Positions 10,401 to 20,343 of a stretch of 64,000 nucleotides of DNA are shown here, one piece after another; position 1 is the first letter of the stretch, and each line of letters opens with the position of its first letter. The notes under the pieces were generated by a model. It was not told the DNA's origin. It did no database searches and worked only from the letters and a program-made list of their open reading frames with translations. The stretch lies in NCBI GenBank assembly GCA_022925895.1, contig JAKSYS010000090.1:62001-126000 (forward strand), given 5' to 3'. Made by a program: the position numbers and the translations under genes. The DNA comes from Fragilaria crotonensis. Its lineage: Eukaryota; Bacillariophyta; Fragilariophyceae; Fragilariales; Fragilariaceae.

Positions 10401-10624
10401 TCGAATATGATGGCGTGACGAAGGAACCAGCATTGCCAAAGCGACAGGCGGGACGCCCGAAGACAAAACGAATTCGCAGACGAAGTAAATTTGTCGAATT
10501 GAAGCAGTCGCCTGTAACATGTTCCATCTGTGGGAAAAGGGGTCACAACCGACGAAGTTGTGTTCCGTCTGTGCAGAAAGGTGCCAAGTCCAACGAAATT
10601 GCCCCAGTCTCTAATAGTGTCTAA
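7499..10624 (+). CDS. MULE transposase with N-terminal Ulp1-type protease domain
   Basis: Intact 1041-residue frame, ATG at 7499. Residues about 30-220 look like a C48 (Ulp1/SENP) cysteine protease: H125 in HHFFVLCLD, D148 in YDSL, Q204 in PRQLNG and C210 in FDCGLFAVG. An acidic linker (about 270-380) follows. Next comes a FLYWCH/FAR1-like N-terminal region (CREHVDCPFQ) and the MULE transposase core: DAAHL near D606, ISDRDKG near 684, CAKHIEGN, and TSEAVNN near E795. A SWIM zinc finger (CSCG near 908, then CRHAC) and a CCHC knuckle CSICGKRGHNRRSC near 1008 complete it. It should cut and join the element ends in the nucleus; the protease may act on SUMO or ubiquitin-like conjugates. Plant Kaonashi MULEs also carry Ulp1-like domains, so the pairing has precedent; a direct N-terminal fusion in a diatom is the notable point. 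Confidence 0.92.
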   Translation: MAKKAKKCFPGDPRFSGWISPSSEDISALPRNAWLSTLLLDCILQRSAPPVDVTSTDTFHIGSLGTRTYIQSCNDLITYVPNGPDAVQVGRANRRKVSRIRASLQSCFRSRPVSRLLIPIVLVHHFFVLCLDCSFSSREFITNLTIYDSLQRRTRQINPDVATIVKEVNYFVRFYILQEEEHEHLRLTDEALLKRVEYGECPRQLNGFDCGLFAVGIVLHLVEGKVITMETFTQQDITGLRAKLTAVFGGEGTGLGTTSQVVRACFPKLNGSSILDTFGVEVLDVPAAEVHQVRSAGGSSITEEVETAVNKENTMDTAGHLGSDEDMETAVEKCASLLDATDDDSANGNEDALSYHTCEDSESSSELKDDNVTDFRTGNEGSNLAKPVPVNKSPDVLFYDIMRDAKVDCFATLEEVMPLIETYEIRSGNHLRVQRSLRNQFKQFQCREHVDCPFQILISRRRSDGRFGVSKIKGLHGDVRRAPLAADGRHWKKRHPNLHGIIGQVVQTKEGTPTPADVQKTAATRSGLIVPYMTAYRALTHETSAQKAATLKNFEMIVPFLEALKSCNPDSIIGCERDKDMRVVELHVFPGIMNRALKFVRPVLSLDAAHLKSVFKGTLYVASVLTGSNDIFPIGFMISAGNEDGASWRKMLRYLKKACPIIGEQVYGNVDVDGVARPPFLFISDRDKGLKPALKAVFPDNFEMSCAKHIEGNVAQKFGKQCSKYVLAIAKTFSTRNSSRLFEEVRRIKPEAATYLDEITDKDRVLWRTTQWYSSSTAVVIPPRYGIVTSNTSEAVNNMFSEARDLGWLECVNKLIDIMSTRIYVCRKKYSEREGSEVVPRVAQIMKVRWDAAASMTVVELESGCGDFKVVEPSSLAEDDLAENTVRSSAGYLDQNRINIVKPDLQWCSCGVWQDFLYPCRHACAVFRKWKEKDFTYVIGNLVHPYYSFEFVQNTFRSNVFPVCLETLEYDGVTKEPALPKRQAGRPKTKRIRRRSKFVELKQSPVTCSICGKRGHNRRSCVPSVQKGAKSNEIAPVSNSV

Positions 10625-10648
10625 AAGATAATAGGTAATGACAATTTT

Positions 10649-11220
10649 AGTGTGCGTAACAACTATATGCGTCATGTTGCATTCGATGAGGGTGACGACA
10701 AGCGGCTGGATTTAGGTTCATGTACTTCTCAGATGAACATTATGGTACTGTATACCAAAAGGTGCGTAGACTACTGTATCAGGTTCAGTTGATTCAAATG
10801 CATCGCCCACAATGGTCAATTTGAATTTGAACGTTCAACACAGACGAAGCACAACGCAAATAATGACCACACTACAAGAGTGATAACAACTACCACATTA
10901 GCGCAATCAAACTGAGAGGTACAAGAGATTGAAACAAAATGACAGAGAAAGAGGTTGTGGTGCAAGGTTGGCCATTCTTCATTTATGACATTGGCTACAA
11001 TACGGTGTACCATGTTATCTGTGGAGAGAAGATGTGGCTGGCGACAAAATGTGTTACTATATCACGTTTGCGTGATATAGTAATATATGAACAAATGTAT
11101 GCGTGATATTGTAAACGTCAAAAGCAAATCGGTGATATAGTAAGATGTAAAGTTGTATATAGAGGGTCATTGTACTATATTGAAAAGTGGCTGAAAAACA
11201 CGCGATATTGTAATTTCCCC
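10649..11220 (-). repeat. MULE right terminal inverted repeat
   Basis: Inverted copy of 4157-4728, ending CGCGATATTGTAATTTCCCC at 11220. The inner edge begins 25 bp after the transposase stop codon, so the transposase 3' end probably lies in the TIR. The hairpin copy is at 11054-11083. Confidence 0.93.
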
Positions 11221-11228
11221 AAGATTAA
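11221..11228. repeat. Right target-site duplication of MULE
   Basis: AAGATTAA, matching CAGATTAA at 4149-4156 at 7 of 8 bases. Confidence 0.7.
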
Positions 11229-11309
11229 AAACGCTCGACCCGCACGACTAGACACTCCCAGTACCGTAACCAGAAGCGGCCAGTAGTCAATCCCATGATG
11301 AGTAAGGTG

Positions 11310-12451
11310 TTACTTCTTTGGCCCGAAATAAGCTGTGATGGACTTCATTCCCTGGATAGCCTTGGCTTTTGCTCGATGGATACTCTGCCTGACCAGTGGT
11401 CCGTAAACTGCTAACCAATTTTTGTTGTAAGGCACCGATTTGGTGGAATGCTCGGTGATATCGCGGCACAACAGTTGCTGGATGCTCGGTTCCATCTGGT
11501 TCCGAGCGTCGTATATGTCGGCTAACATGCGATCGACTTCTCGACGCTCTGCCTGGTTCCTCGATTTGGAATCTGCGCCGTGTAGCGATTGGTTTCGGGT
11601 AGCCCACAAAAGGAACCACTGGTTCCACAACGTACTGATAATTGCGATCTGCCATCTTAGCCCAGTTTGTCGTTTTGTATCGATCGAATGAGCCCGTCGC
11701 GCATAGTATTCATCTTGGAGCGAGCTCCAGTCGCTAGAAAAACGACCCAGGAAAACGTGTTCCCATCCGATTGCGTTCTGCTGATAAACTAATCTGCGAA
11801 TCGCTGCGGATGCTGTGCTCGGGGCGTTGAGTTGATAAGGAACTTCTTCGTTTGAGTGGAGAAACCATTCCCGGAGCGCCTGCAACAAGATGTCTTTCAA
11901 ACGCGGCATTGTGTGGAGGTCGTCGCACTTCCGTGCTACCACATGGACCATCGATGCACGCCAAGATGTATGGGCCTCCGACGTACACCGAAGGATATGA
12001 CTCCACGTCTCCGGGCAGACTTGGCAGCTTGGGCATCGATTGCGACGAGGGTCGCCGCGATGGAGTTTTGCGTTGGTCGGAAGTAACCCATGAACCAATT
12101 TCACCAGGTGAGTTCTCTTATTGATGTGACGTTGCATGGCTTTACCGTGTGCAGTCCAGTTTATTACAGACATAGTTTGTGCCGTCCATGAGTACCGCTC
12201 TCGCATATGTTCTTGTAATTCAGGCGCCGTCGCTTGGTACCGTAGAGCTGTGTCGTAGTGTGCAGTGACTGTTCCGGTTGGGAATTCCAGATGCACGCCC
12301 GCCCATTCTGTAAGTAACACCTCTGGTTGAAAAGATCCTAAATCGCGTTGATATCGCGATGCTTGAGCGTCTGCGTCGACGTTCAACTGGGCGAGGAGCG
12401 GGAGGCAATGATATGGAGTATCGCGGTCTTGATGACCTTTTACATGTTCAT
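11310..12451 (-). pseudogene. LINE ORF2 C-terminus: end of RNase H plus Cys/His domain
   Basis: Open frame of roughly 380 codons on the minus strand. It begins at the Plavaka-like insertion border with HVKGHQDRD and NVDADAQAS, the last catalytic part of a LINE RNase H domain. It then runs through a C-terminal domain with a Cys/His cluster (CPSCQVCPETWSHILRC, about 12000-12060) and ends KSITAYFGPKK. The missing first part of this RNase H is at 22466-22860, on the far side of the inserted transposon. The frame is clean, unlike the rest of the LINE. About 80 bp of 3'UTR lie between the stop codon and the MULE; a further 48 bp lie beyond it. Confidence 0.8.
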
Positions 12452-12483
12452 CAGAAGGTGCGTAATGGTGAGCTCTCCCTAAC

Positions 12484-13041
12484 ATGGCAAGATTTAGGCA
12501 GTTAATGGTAATAATATGGTTGCTTTTAACAATATTATTGTTATAATTGACATTTACATAGGTAAATCATATACGTGTATGGGGCATATGTACTGATGCG
12601 TAGCTAGATATCGGCATGTCTTCTTATTTAAAGCAACATTGAAGGTTTGTTCATAAATTTTACATTTTATAGATGCAACATTTGATAACGTTTGCTGTTC
12701 GTTTTGGACATTTGTGATGTAGTATGAAACATTGGATTGTAATTTGACATTTTATTTTCTTATTTAACGACATGTACCGGCGATTGTGTGCATATTTTAC
12801 CGCCAATTCTGCCATTTGATTTGGATCTTGCGCGCTTTAAAATTTTCCACTGAACGTAAAGTTTAAATGTGTAACCATGCTTTGTACCCACTCAAAATTT
12901 CATGTCATTGTTTCGCACGAAGTATGTATCTTGCAAACGTTTTGCTGTTAAGTATTCACTCTTGTAATTGTATTTGTCCAGTCACATAAATGGTTTTTTT
13001 CACAATCATCGATTCACTTTTGACTTTCAAGAACTGCTGTC
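12484..13041. other. Plavaka-like element 5' noncoding region
   Basis: AT-rich sequence between the left terminus and the transposase start. I see no gene; short AT-rich imperfect inverted words only. Confidence 0.5.
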
Positions 13042-16000
13042 ATGTCATCGGTGCCAACTGGTGGTAGTGTTCGTTGTGCATGTTGCAATGCAGCTTTCCA
13101 TCGACTGTCCAGTCACCTTTCTTGGAATGCACGTTGTGCCGCTTTCTACGATAGCTTGCCATCAGATATGGTCAACAACGGAGTTCTTGATGACGTGCGC
13201 AAACCTGATGCTTCAGATTGCAACGAGGAATGTGATACCGCTGGTGCAGGACAATCAAGAAAAAAATTCTAGGCGTGAAACAACAATTGACAAACCAATT
13301 GATGACCATAACAATGAAGGGTTTGATGACGACTTTGGTATGATGTCTGATGGTGATGTCTCTGTTTGTAACAGCAGTGAGGAATCAGAGGATGAGAGCG
13401 AGGACAATGAGATCCCTGATGGGATCATTTTGGACTTGTACGAGGAAATGCAGGAGTTACGATTGAATCCATTCGGTTTGGACAGGTTCTCTGGTGAAGA
13501 AAAGGTACATATAGAGTTATTGCATCTACTGAAGGAACTAAAAGCGCCACTGAAAGCCTTTTCAGGCATTCTCAATTGGGCTGCGAAGGCAAATGGCCAG
13601 GGTCACATATTCCATCCCGACTGCCAACCTTCTCGCCGCAAGGTTGTCCATAACTTGTATTGTCGGTACAACATGAAGGGATTGATTCCGAAGGAGAAGT
13701 TGTTCTACCTCCCTTACTCCAGGAGGACAGTACCAATGATATATTTCGATGCCAGGGAAGTCTTCGCATCCCTACTCTCCTGCCCTTTGCTGAATCGTGA
13801 TGAAAACTACCTATTCGATTCGCCAGAAAAGGATCCTTTCATTGGTCCCCCCCCAAATCATCGATGATTGGTGACATCAACACAGGACAGTGCTACCGAA
13901 AGACATACGAAGCCCTGGTGAAAAATCCAGATGTCGATATGATTTTACCCACAATCGTGGCCATGGACAAGACACAGGTCGACACTTACGGTAGGCTTCA
14001 AATGGAGCCACTGACCATATCCCATGGTCTTCTGAAGCACAGTGTTCGTTCGAAGCACACCGCAATGCGAATTCTTGGTTATGTTTGTCATAGCAGCCCT
14101 GCACACCAAACCAAGATGAAAGGCGGTGTTCCTGATACTGTTACACCGCGCCCATACCTGCCTGACGGCAGCGTGATTGCCCGTGTACCCCTGAAACCAC
14201 TCCCAGGTTTGCCATGGGCAACATATTTACTCAACGAGATGCACCTTCAGATTGAGTTCATCCTCGAAGTATCGGGATACCTTGACCTCCAACGTCACGG
14301 ATTCAAGTGGAATCTCCATTACAACGAGAGAGTGTATCCAGTGGTGCTGCACCCCCTATATTCCCTTCATCATTGGGGATACCGAGGGACACGATCGCCT
14401 CTGTGGGCATTACACTGCCCGATTTGAAAAGGTCAAGCAGCTTTGCCGTGTTTGCGAATGCCCCACACGTTTATCAGGGTACTCGAAGGCAAAGTTTAAC
14501 CACAGGAAACCAGCAGCCATAAACCGATTAATCGCTGGTGCCAACTCAGCTGTAAGTCAAGTAGGTGCCACCGCAAACCTGAACGCACTCAAAGACATGT
14601 CACAAAACTATCTGCGCAACGGCTTTGGCAGGGCTCGTTTCGGATCACACAATGACCGCGGAATTTTTGGCGCATGCCCTGGTGAGATGTTGCACCTTGT
14701 ATTGCTAGGTTGGTTCAAGTACTGCCTCGAAGCGTTCGCATCCCAAGCGGGGGGCCAAAATTCTGTGGCAGTGAAACGTCATGACGCGCTGTGTGCAAGA
14801 ATTGGCACACAATTGTCAAGACATAGTGATCGTGACCTCCCCAGAATGAACTTTCCCAAGGGCTTCTCATCTGGTACAAATCTCATGGGTCACGAGATCA
14901 CTGGATGCCTCCTGGTGAAGTTGTTTGCACTTCATACCACCTCATTCAAGAACATATTCCCGACCAAGAAGAAGCCCCCCAAGAAGGTGATGGCGAAGCA
15001 CACGAAGGTGAACCACATGAAGCCCAAGGCGAAGAAGGCGGGGGAGCCAGAAGGCAAGGCAAAGAAGAAGAAGGCGAAGAGCAAGGCAACAAAGAGCATC
15101 CCCACCCATCCTGATCACAATCTCCGCTTCGAATGCCATGTATCTGATTGGATATTGGCCGTGTCGTCACTCCTCCAGTGGCACCAGTGGATGAAGCAAC
15201 CGGAAATGCCAAGGCATCAAGTCGTGAAGTCCAAATACGCAGTCCAGTGGCTCATGCGCAATGTTGCAAACATCTGTCCTCGACAAACTGGAATGGGAAA
15301 CAACACAATCAAGAATCATCTGGTGTTACACATTTGCGAAGATATTTTGGACCATGGTGTGCCCGAGAATGTGAACAGTGCCTACGCTGAATCTGCTCAC
15401 ATACCACTTTCCAAGATGACAGCCCGGAACACACAAAAAAGGGCGAAGACTTTCACAAAGCAAGCGGCAGAACGATATGTAGAGAACCTCGCCATTTCGT
15501 CAGCAGTTTATGACATGGAATGCGACCACGCCAGCATGGCGAGGGGAAGGTCAGCAGCGGCAGAGGACAGCAACACATCAGCAGATAAGTGGAAGCTTGG
15601 CGGCCGGAAGTTCACGATCTCATGGCCTCTTGGCGATGCACGTCCATCATTCCAGTGGTTTCGCAAGTATCCAGGGATCATCCCCATGGAGACTCCCTGC
15701 AGGGGAAGGCAATGCATTACCTTGCAACGTATTGTTTGCCCCACACAGGGGATGGGGAGCTTCGGTGTTGCACAGAGTTCATCTCCGCTGAGGGACACAA
15801 ATACAGGGCCCATCCAAGCATCTATGACGGTCAACCATGGCATGACCACGCCATGGTCGAGTGGCCAAACTATAAGTATCCCCATCCCCTCCCAGCGTTC
15901 ATCCACACGTTCATTGACTTGCGAGACCTGCCTCCGATCACGAGGATCAACATCCCCGAAGTTGGACAAGAACCCATCAAAGCTGGCGTGTATGCACTGG

Positions 16001-16476
16001 TGCACTCATTCCTTGCCATCGACGAGGAAAACACCAGAATGGACAGCAACACCATGATTGGGCGTTACAAGATGTGGTACCATGACGAAGAAGCAACATA
16101 CCCGATTTTATATCTGATCGACGTCAGAAACATTGTGGGACCAACGATTGGAATTCGCGATGTTGACCCCACTGTTCGTGAACAAGACGAGTCTTTCCTC
16201 TTCCTCTTCCTAAGGAAAGAAGAGTGGGCATCAGCGTGGGACACCATGATCACAAGCTGCCACAAAGACAGGCATAAACCAACTTTTGAGAAGGATTACG
16301 AAGTGAAGGTTCGTAATGAAAGAGATGGTGATGATGATGAAGACGAGGATGATGATGAAGATGAGGATGACAACGACGATGATGAAGGTGATGATGAGTC
16401 GGATGACGACGACGAATCCGAAGTTGATATTGTTGCCATCAGGTCACATGAAACACGGAAGAAACGCCGAAGGTAG
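13042..16476 (+). pseudogene. Plavaka/CMC-like transposase, frame-broken
   Basis: Starts at 13042 with a possible zinc finger (CACCNAAFHRLSSH----C), then an acidic region (about 13300-13430). The core includes PTIVAMDKTQVDTYG, LTISHGLL, SVRSKHTAMRILGYV, then FIIGDTEGHDRLCGHY with CRVCECPT, and FGACPGEMLHLVLLGWFKY. The DKTQ block followed by a ...R...A..LGY line matches what I know of Plavaka transposases in the CACTA/Mirage/Chapaev group. The C-terminus from about 15700 ends in an acidic run of Asp/Glu (16318-16420). Four frame changes are visible, all at or next to mononucleotide runs: A7 at 13260-13266, the C8 run near 13857, C5 near 14350 and G4 near 15700. That pattern fits either decay or sequencing error. 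Confidence 0.7.
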
Positions 16477-16774
16477 ATGTCATCTTTGCTATTAAGAGTG
16501 TTTTCACCGTATCATCTTCGGAATTCGGTATGTAGTAGCATGGGGACTTTCGACAGGCAACAAGGGTTCAGTAAACTTCGGCACCACACCACCATCATCC
16601 TCATCATCATCATCGTCATTATCGTCAGCAGCCTCATAAGCAACATGAGAATGCCTCCGCCGCAATCTCTTCCTAACTTTCTGTCGTCTCCTCCTCTTCT
16701 TGGCACTTGTCGCTGGCATGCTTGACCCTTCCAAGTCACCACTGGCAATGGCAGCAGCTGCAGGGTTGGGGCGT
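16477..16774. other. Convergent spacer between transposase and copy 3
   Basis: About 300 bp between two convergent genes. It contains a run of TCATCATC-type codons read on the minus strand as Asp/Met-rich peptides; no separate gene is supported. Confidence 0.4.
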
Positions 16775-18974
16775 TCAGGACGATCCACAGCCAGCCATAG
16801 CAGCAGACATCTTCCTCCCGGCGTCAACCACCCTTTCCTTTGCCGCAGTAAACGTCCCATACAGATGATTCTCCGTATGTCGCACACTTCCAGCCCAATC
16901 ACCAGCGGCCCCTTCAACAGGGGGACCATCCGGTTCCGACACCGACGTACAGTGTCGGATATCTCGACCATCCCAGCTTACGGCAACTCCGTTTGTGATC
17001 TTGATAGCAAGGCCAGCAAAGGGGACCCAGGTCGAGTTGGGACCAGGACGACGTCCATGGATGTTTGGCATCACAAGATACCAGTTCGTTCCCTTTCCAG
17101 GAATGTCTTCCAAAAACTGACTGTAACCCTGAGAGGCATCGTTGAAGTCATAATGAGAAGCGTTTCCCAGGTCGACACTCGTGTCGACAGTGTATCCAAC
17201 TCGCCGTCCACCCTCACCATCCATCGGCACCACAGGATGGAGACCACAATTCCCTCAGTGTCGCGGATCACAGCATATACCTGAGGAAAGGCACACCTCC
17301 CAATCACTGCGAGGAGACGACCATTTCCTAAGGAGAGCCTCACCCACAGCCTCATTCCTTGTATGCGCTTGTGGTGACACCATCCAAGTGCACATGAGTT
17401 CCAATCGCATGCATGGTGCCGTAATCACCAGCATTGGACCTCGCTGCACCCTTCTTCTTTGCAAGTCTCAAGGCCTTATTATGCTTTGTAATACAAGCCA
17501 TCGCCTCCAAAGATCCTCACCCCCATCGTCAGTCAGGAAGTTGACATTCCTCACCATGATGACCGACTGCCGATTCCTCTGCTGACCAAGGCAAGGTAGG
17601 TCCACCATGATGTCGACAAAGTGTTCAGATGCCGGATCGATGATCCAGCACGTGTCCGGCAGACGATAGTGATGACACCCCGCGGCATAGTGACGCCCGT
17701 CCCGCCTTGCACTGTTCGCAACTGCAAGGCGTTGGTTGTATTCTACCGCCAGATATTCCCGTGGGATGTCGGGCTGCCATGAACCATCGAAGACATCAGG
17801 TGCCACCTTCGGGCCGTCGCTGTCCCGACATTGTTCCACCCTGTAGACAACCCGATTCTGCTGCAAATCCTTCGTGAGGTTCAAGGAAATTCGCCATGCC
17901 GAAACACGGTCAACGAATTCGTCAAATCACCCACATGAATAGCCACGGTACTCCAAGTACCGAAATTGTTTTTGGTTCTTCCATATGAAATCGCTTGACA
18001 TACCCTCCCTTGCCGAAGGTGTACGACACCTTCCCATTACTGTCGGTGCTCCTCTCAAGGCGAAGCCAGCTCATGTCCAGGGCCACATGTGTTTTAGCCA
18101 CACCGACATCCTCCTTGCGACGCTCTCTGGCACAGTAGAAAACGCCACATTGAGGCAAGAAGAGTATCATGGTGCGAAACTTGAAATCATTCTTATCATC
18201 AAGATCGTCTTCATGGTATGATCTGACCAACAGGACATCATCTTCACCCCCCACCACCGATGAAGCAGCCTTCTTTGTTGGAAGCTCGGCACTTGGTTCG
18301 GTTTTCATCAAAGGCGATCTATTGAGGATGACATCCATGACGTAGATCTCGCTGAGGAAGCATGACTCCATCCCAGAAAATGGGAACATGTCAGCCGCGC
18401 ATTGTAGTTGGTGTACGAAGTTGCATCCGTATGCAGCGGCTATCCAAGCAACGTTAGTGTTGCATACCTTTCGCGTCGTTCCAGCCAGGGGACACGGAGA
18501 TGTCTCCTTCCCAGTCGCGAAGGCATGATAGCGCTCCTTGAAGTGAGCTCTATCCTCAGGAGGCACCGCCATCGACAGCAATAGCATAGCTTGTCTCTGC
18601 GACGGCAGGAATTTGCGCTCCGGTCGATTCGGCAAGCATGGACCGTCATAGCCACCAACATCGCCTTCATTATCGCTATCGCCATCAACGTCAAACAACA
18701 AGTCATCATCCTGATTGCTATCGCTATCAACCTCAAATACCAAGTCATCATCCTCCTTTCCATTATTCCCATCATCGTGGATGTCATCCTGGCCATTGTG
18801 ACAAACGCCATCTTCGCCGTCAGTCGCACAAGACGACGATCGCTTCTCCTTCGCTGACGCCCCAAGGTTTCGCAAGCCTGTCGCACAAGACGACGTTCGC
18901 TTCTTATTAGCTATACTGCGCTTATCACGTCGACTGGACGACATAAAGTTCTCGTCTTGCTCCTTCGTAGGCAT
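16775..18974 (-). pseudogene. Transposon-associated protein family, copy 3 (Plavaka cargo), frame-broken
   Basis: N-terminal frame of 350 codons from 18974 (MPTKEQDENFMSSSRR), with acidic DDD-rich repeats, FLPSQRQAML, FYCARERR and SWLRL. It is followed by a frame at 17468-17884 with the GRHYAAGC-TCWIIDP block, one near 17355-17460 with a degenerate GTMHAIGT block, and one at 16775-17233 with DTSVDLGNASHYDFNDASQGY and VSWDGRDIRHCTS. At least three frame changes separate them, and near 17930 the match to the other copies is disturbed for about 35 bases. H-x-D becomes HYD and the distal His is kept, so the putative metal triad is conserved in all copies. It is convergent with the transposase and divergent from the gene at 20344. 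Confidence 0.8.
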
Positions 18975-19190
18975 CGTTCAACCCACTGGATGGCAGGGCA
19001 CGACGTCAACTACAAAAGAACGACAAGAGAACGTTCACGCCGCGACAGTAGACAAAACCAGCGATCCTGTTCTCGTCTTGCTCCTTCGCAGGCGTCGTTC
19101 AACCCACTGGATGGCAGGGAACGACGTCAACTACGAAAGAACAAAACGAGAACGTTCACGCCGCGACAGTCGACAACAACAGCGATACCA
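18951..19190. repeat. Two 120-bp direct repeats spanning the copy 3 start codon
   Basis: TTCTCGTCTTGCTCCTTCG opens each unit, at about 18952 and 19072; both contain CCACTGGATGGCAGGG and end near GAACGTTCACGCCGCGACAG. The first unit includes the copy 3 ATG and first codons, so a piece of coding sequence was duplicated together with its upstream region. Confidence 0.9.
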
Positions 19191-19512
19191 GAGCGACAAT
19201 CAACAACAATAACTTGCCATTGCCAAGAAAAAGCAATAACAAACTGTGTGTTGTTGTCGTCGAATTGGAGTGAATTTATTCTACGAACAAATGGCGTAGA
19301 AAACATACCGCATTGCAGATGCGAAATACATGTGTATCCGAAAAAGGGAAAATGCGAACTGACTTTACTATGCATTTTACAGTGGAGCTATCCCAGGATT
19401 AACCTGGGACTTCAATGCAGAAACGATTGAAAAATCTATTTCTAAATGTCTTCAAGCTGCTTACAACAAAGCACTGTACAAAACATACCGCAGAAATTTT
19501 TATTCATGATAC

Positions 19513-19800
19513 TTAGCGAGGACCACACCTGTCCAGCGCACATAAGTACTGATACGGTTAGTTTATATAAATAATCGCATTTGAATAGTATATTATAAAC
19601 ATTTGAGCACCATCATAATACTTAGCGAGGTACACACATGTCCATTGCACACAAGTACTGGTATAGTGCTTTTATATAAGAACAGGGATACGAATAGTAT
19701 AAACACACACATGAGCACAGTGATTACATTTAAGGAGAAACACATGTCCAACGCACACATGCACTGGAAGAGTGCATTTATATATATATACGCACAATTA
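19513..19800. repeat. Degenerate ~108-bp tandem repeat
   Basis: Three units marked by ACACNTGTCCANNGCACACA at about 19525, 19635 and 19742, each followed by a TTTATATA stretch about 30 bp later. AT-rich noncoding DNA between the divergent copy 3 and the gene at 20344. Confidence 0.75.
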
Positions 19801-19916
19801 AATTGTTAATTTGTATATATATCTCAACACACATGTCAAATGTACAAGTTCATTAGTATTAAAATCATAGTCTCTGTTACTCTACGCGTAATATGAGGAC
19901 CTTGATTCGGAGTGTC

Positions 19917-19934
19917 GAAGTGCACGTGCACTTC
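19917..19934. repeat. 18-bp perfect palindrome
   Basis: GAAGTGCACGTGCACTTC, centred on CACGTG. It lies between divergent genes of the Plavaka-like element, a position comparable to the 36-bp palindrome in the MULE. Confidence 0.85.
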
Positions 19935-20343
19935 AACGCACGCACACGCGTAGATACAGTACCAGAGCGAAGTCCTGCCTTGCATCGTGAGGGAACACCC
20001 AAATATTGAAAACGACTGACCATGCCCTATACGCTTAAACTGAACCGTATATTCTTACATAGAAGCCATATTGCTGTTACACGAGCAATATCTCGTTTAT
20101 TCAAACAATGCACATGCATTTTTAAAGCATTCAACTACACTTTTGAGTATACAATACATACATATGCACATTTGAGGGGGTTCGCATTCACTGTTTGAAT
20201 GGGACTTTGCCACAATAATTTGTGCAGCAAACACCATTATTGATACCATAGAATCTCAAAACAGAAAAGGAACAAACACAACTCATCGCTCTTCTGCTTC
20301 TCTAGTTGTTTTCATTGGCTTCACTTGAGTTGTTGGACAAACC

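Larger units (their letters stand above)
4157..11220. mobile_element. Mutator-like DNA transposon (MULE) with long TIRs
   Basis: 7,064-bp element bounded by 572-bp inverted repeats that start GGGGAAATTACAATATCGCG. It contains two divergent genes: a minus-strand accessory gene (4754-6822, broken) and a plus-strand Ulp1-MULE transposase (7499-10624, intact). The TIR arms look nearly identical; a 65-codon frame inside each is the same, and I noticed a difference only at the inner edge. That suggests a young insertion. It sits in the 3' untranslated part of the LINE, about 80 bp past the last LINE stop codon. Confidence 0.93.

Noticed and set aside
11310-12451. Separate 5'-truncated LINE copy
   Set aside because: Its first codons continue exactly from the RNase H part at 22466, so it is the 3' piece of the same LINE.
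16310-16430. Acidic Asp/Glu repeat as an independent gene or microsatellite
   Set aside because: It is in frame with the transposase C-terminus.
17922-17960. Intron explaining the disturbed match in copy 3
   Set aside because: A GT donor-like site exists but no suitable AG acceptor keeps the frame.
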